From contig JAVVEQ010000006.1 of assembly GCA_032250905.1 (NCBI GenBank), positions 41,660 to 105,659 on the forward strand: 64,000 bases of DNA, written 5' to 3'. This DNA is from Desulfotignum sp032250905. Lineage in GTDB: Bacteria; Desulfobacterota; Desulfobacteria; Desulfobacterales; Desulfobacteraceae. The position numbers and the translations under genes were made by a program. Positions 61,682-64,000 of this stretch are shown here, piece after piece (the first letter of the stretch is position 1; each line of letters starts with the position of its first letter). The notes beneath the pieces were generated by a model, which worked only from the letters and a program-made list of their open reading frames with translations, had not been told where the DNA came from and searched no databases.

Positions 61682-61972
61682 CTAAAAATGACGGGAGTTG
61701 ATCTGTTCTCTGAGTTTTCCTGAGCACTTGAACGTGACAACCCGTCGGGCGGGAAGGGTCATTTCTTCATCCGTTGCCGGGTTTCTTCCTTTGCGGGCAG
61801 TTTTTTCATTGACACAAAATTTTCCAAAACCGCTGATCATGATATCTTCGCCACTTTCAATGGTGCTTTTGATTATTTCCAGAAATTCTTCCATGACTTC
61901 ATATGCAGTGTTTCTGGGGAGATCCAGCCGGGTTTGAATCTGTTCGGTGATAATCGTTTTGGTCAAGGCCAT
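61682..61972 (-). CDS. ihfA: Integration host factor alpha subunit/HU-family DNA-bending protein
   Basis: This 96-residue protein bends DNA, supporting sigma-54 activation and replication. The arm motif GFGKFCVNEKTARKGRNPATDEEM is close to the IHF alpha consensus GFGKFxxxxKxxRxGRNPxT. The ATG follows CAGGAG at good spacing. HU-beta cannot be fully excluded. It lies alone between the phosphoesterase and the divergent purB region. Confidence 0.88.
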   Translation of the reverse strand: MALTKTIITEQIQTRLDLPRNTAYEVMEEFLEIIKSTIESGEDIMISGFGKFCVNEKTARKGRNPATDEEMTLPARRVVTFKCSGKLREQINSRHF

Positions 61973-62167
61973 ACGCGGTTACTCCTGAAAAATATGTCTG
62001 ATTCGGTTATCCTTTATCTGCCGTTTCTTCAATATCTATTTTGGATTGTCAATTTTCCGGCAGTCTGGTATTTGTATAGAGCACCGGCAAATTGAACAGA
62101 ATGTAATGAATCTGTCTTTGAATGTCAAATGATTATCACTATTTATAATTTTTAGCAGGGAGTGGAT

Positions 62168-63526
62168 ATGGAAACGGTAAATGCCATCGGACCATTGGAT
62201 GGGCGGTATGCCCGGCTGACTGGAGAACTGGCTGATATTTTCAGTGAATCCGGTCTGATCCGTCATCGGGTCCAGGTGGAGATTCAATGGCTGAAATTTA
62301 TTCTTTTTGACTTGAAACTGACACCGGTATCAAAAGATCCTGTCATCCTTGACCCGATTATCGAACAGTTCGGCACAAAAGATGTGAAGCGGGTCAAAGC
62401 CATAGAAAAAAAGACCAACCACGATGTCAAGGCAGTCGAATACTTTATAAAGGAAAAACTGGATGTGATGGGGCTGTCTGAAATCAGGGAATGGGTCCAT
62501 TTTGCATGTACTTCCGAAGATATCAATAACACGGCCTATGCGCTGATGATGAAAAAGGGACGTCATCTGGCCGGTGCATTGCTCGGGCAATGCATCCAGG
62601 AAATGGAGCACAAGGCAAAAGCCTATCAATCGATTCCCATGATGTCACGCACCCATGGCCAGCCTGCGACGCCCAGTACCATGGGAAAGGAATTCGTTAA
62701 TTTTGCCTGGCGGCTGAACCAGGAAAAGACCACCCTGGAACAGATCAAAATCCAGGCAAAGATCAATGGGGCCACTGGCAATTACAATGCCCATCATTTT
62801 GTGTTTCCAGAAATTGACTGGATGGACGCATCCCGGCGGTTTATATCTACCTGCCTGGGGCTGGAACCTATTTTGTACACCACCCAGATCAACCCCAATG
62901 GGTATCTGTCCTGCCTGCTCCATACGCTTGTCCGGGCTGCCGCTGTTTTGATCGATTTCAACCGGGACATGTGGGGATATATCAGTATCGGGTATTTCAA
63001 ACAACGGGTGGCCAAAGGAGAAACCGGATCGTCCACCATGCCCCATAAAGTGAATCCCATTGATTTCGAAAACAGTGAGGGCAATATGGGACTGGCCATT
63101 TCCCTGATGGAGCATCTGGCGGTGAAACTGCAGAAATCACGTTTTCAGCGGGATCTGAGTGACAGTACTGTTTTGAGAAGCCTGGGGTCAGTATTGGGAT
63201 ACTTTTTTATCGGTATGAAAAACACCATGAAAGGATTGTCCAAACTGGACCTGGATGAGACGGCGCTTCAAAAGGATCTGGACAGCAACCTGGAACTGCT
63301 GGCAGAACCATTTCAAACCGCCATGCGGGTGTTTGGGGAAGAAAATCCCTATGAACGGCTCAAAGATCTGACCCGGGGTCGTAAAATTGAGAAAAAAGAT
63401 CTCGACCGTTTTGTGGACAGCCTTGAAAAAGTACCTGATTCAGTGAAAGAACGGATGCGTAATCTGACCCCGGGCACCTATGTCGGACTGGCTGAAAAAC
63501 TGGTGATTCAGTATTTTGACCGATAA
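62168..63526 (+). CDS. purB: Adenylosuccinate lyase
   Basis: PurB splits adenylosuccinate and SAICAR in purine synthesis. The 452-residue protein has the class signature GSSTMPHKVNP near residue 285, a VHFACTSEDINNTAYAL stretch and MMSRTHGQPATPSTMG. I chose the ATG at 62168, with GGGAG just upstream. It has the long E. coli-type length. A spacer of 59 bases leads to the next gene. Confidence 0.96.
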   Translation: METVNAIGPLDGRYARLTGELADIFSESGLIRHRVQVEIQWLKFILFDLKLTPVSKDPVILDPIIEQFGTKDVKRVKAIEKKTNHDVKAVEYFIKEKLDVMGLSEIREWVHFACTSEDINNTAYALMMKKGRHLAGALLGQCIQEMEHKAKAYQSIPMMSRTHGQPATPSTMGKEFVNFAWRLNQEKTTLEQIKIQAKINGATGNYNAHHFVFPEIDWMDASRRFISTCLGLEPILYTTQINPNGYLSCLLHTLVRAAAVLIDFNRDMWGYISIGYFKQRVAKGETGSSTMPHKVNPIDFENSEGNMGLAISLMEHLAVKLQKSRFQRDLSDSTVLRSLGSVLGYFFIGMKNTMKGLSKLDLDETALQKDLDSNLELLAEPFQTAMRVFGEENPYERLKDLTRGRKIEKKDLDRFVDSLEKVPDSVKERMRNLTPGTYVGLAEKLVIQYFDR

Positions 63527-63585
63527 TGTCAACCAATGACCGGTAGGGTTGTGCCGGTGTCATGAAGTGAAAAACAAGGATGTCT

Positions 63586-64000
63586 ATGAAAGACCAATGG
63601 AAATTGCTTTACGGGAAAAAACTGGTGCAGTTGGCCAGGGCGGTCATTTCCCGGAAACTCAAGCTGCCGGCAGCGACGGAGACTGAACCGGACCTGTCGG
63701 ATTTTCCGTCTGCTCTGCTCGAGGAAAAACGGGGAGTGTTTGTGACCCTTCAGAAAAATGGCCGGCTCAGGGGATGTATCGGGTCTCTTGAGGGACGCGA
63801 ATCGGTGCTGGAGGGTGTGAAGCACAACGCCGTCAATGCAGCTTTTCATGATCCCAGGTTCAGTCCGGTGGGACGTACCGAGATGGCGGATATGGATATC
63901 GAAGTCAGCATCCTGTCTGAACCCAAACCCCTTGAGTATTCAGATTATAAGGATCTCCTCGCAAAACTCAGGCCCGGGATCGATGGCGTGATCATCAGGC
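63586..64000 (+). CDS. amrA: AMMECR1-domain protein (AmmeMemoRadiSam system protein A), 3' end cut
   Basis: The window ends inside this gene after 138 residues. They match the AMMECR1 family, with the signature RGVFVTLQKNGRLRGCIGSL near residues 48-68, a HNAVNAAFHDPRF segment and FSPVGRTEMADMDIEVSIL. The family is part of the AmmeMemoRadiSam set (with a Memo protein and a radical SAM enzyme) whose role is not settled. I chose the ATG at 63586, with AAGG seven bases ahead; another in-frame ATG lies at 63580. Partner genes would be to the right of the window. Confidence 0.85.
   Translation, partial: MKDQWKLLYGKKLVQLARAVISRKLKLPAATETEPDLSDFPSALLEEKRGVFVTLQKNGRLRGCIGSLEGRESVLEGVKHNAVNAAFHDPRFSPVGRTEMADMDIEVSILSEPKPLEYSDYKDLLAKLRPGIDGVIIR

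Noticed and set aside
1..64000. CRISPR arrays, insertion sequences, prophage or attachment sites
   Set aside because: I saw no regularly spaced repeats, transposase or integrase coding, or direct repeats flanking a tRNA; tRNA-Leu is intact with ordinary neighbours.

Overview
This window looks like chromosomal sequence from an anaerobic, Gram-negative, sulfate-reducer-type Desulfobacterota (deltaproteobacterial, Desulfobacteraceae-like). The evidence is a complete tmc transmembrane redox operon with a tetraheme type II cytochrome c3, the siroheme-dependent alternative heme genes ahbC and ahbD around hemB, a DUF39 homocysteine-biosynthesis protein, a 2-oxoacid-free nucleotide and LPS gene set, and the classical lptC-lptA-lptB-rpoN-hpf-ptsN-rapZ block. 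I assign the family by gene content only. I see no insertion sequences, prophage or CRISPR array.

Layout. 1-5.8 kb: housekeeping genes (surA-like 3' end, recO, GHMP kinase, a small unknown, a nucleoside phosphorylase, ligA). 5.8-17.5 kb, plus strand: a catabolic island with two tandem GntR/FCD regulators, a cupin, a DUF2848 protein, a nitrilase-family amidase, a PreA-like dihydropyrimidine-dehydrogenase-type flavoprotein, a BCCT quaternary-amine transporter, a three-subunit xanthine-dehydrogenase-type hydroxylase and an MttB-type methyltransferase. 17.5-22.4 kb, minus strand: a facing operon with an Asp/Glu racemase-family protein, a TRAP transporter (dctP, dctQ, dctM) and a proline-racemase-family enzyme, with a divergent GntR/FCD regulator. 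Together these look like one substrate-specific pathway for an N-methylated (quaternary) nitrogen heterocycle or betaine. I cannot name the substrate.

23.3-39.4 kb, almost all minus strand: a LysE exporter, ftsY, ahbD-hemB-ahbC, a ClpX-like unfoldase, tRNA-Leu(GAG), secG, tpiA, gap, then EIIA-Man, rapZ, ptsN, hpf, rpoN, lptB, lptA, lptC, kdsC, kdsA. 39.5-46.3 kb, plus strand: M23 peptidase, DUF39, lepB, pyrB, pyrC and a sigma-54 activator.

46.4-54.9 kb: a relic of an lhgO-type oxidoreductase, then an IscU-like protein with tmcD-C-B-A, a CheY-like receiver and a damaged hybrid kinase, then a highly acidic protein, an MBL hydrolase, a GNAT and a DUF2156 protein. 54.9-58.7 kb, minus strand: potABCD polyamine uptake. 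58.9-64 kb: a methyltransferase missing its SAM-binding core, a large conserved unknown, a phosphodiesterase, IHF, purB and the 5' part of an AMMECR1 gene.

The two things most worth a second look are the unassigned catabolic island at 5.8-23.3 kb, whose PreA-like protein seems to lack the catalytic cysteine of dihydropyrimidine dehydrogenase, and three separate genes between 46 and 59 kb that have each kept their two ends but lost the middle.
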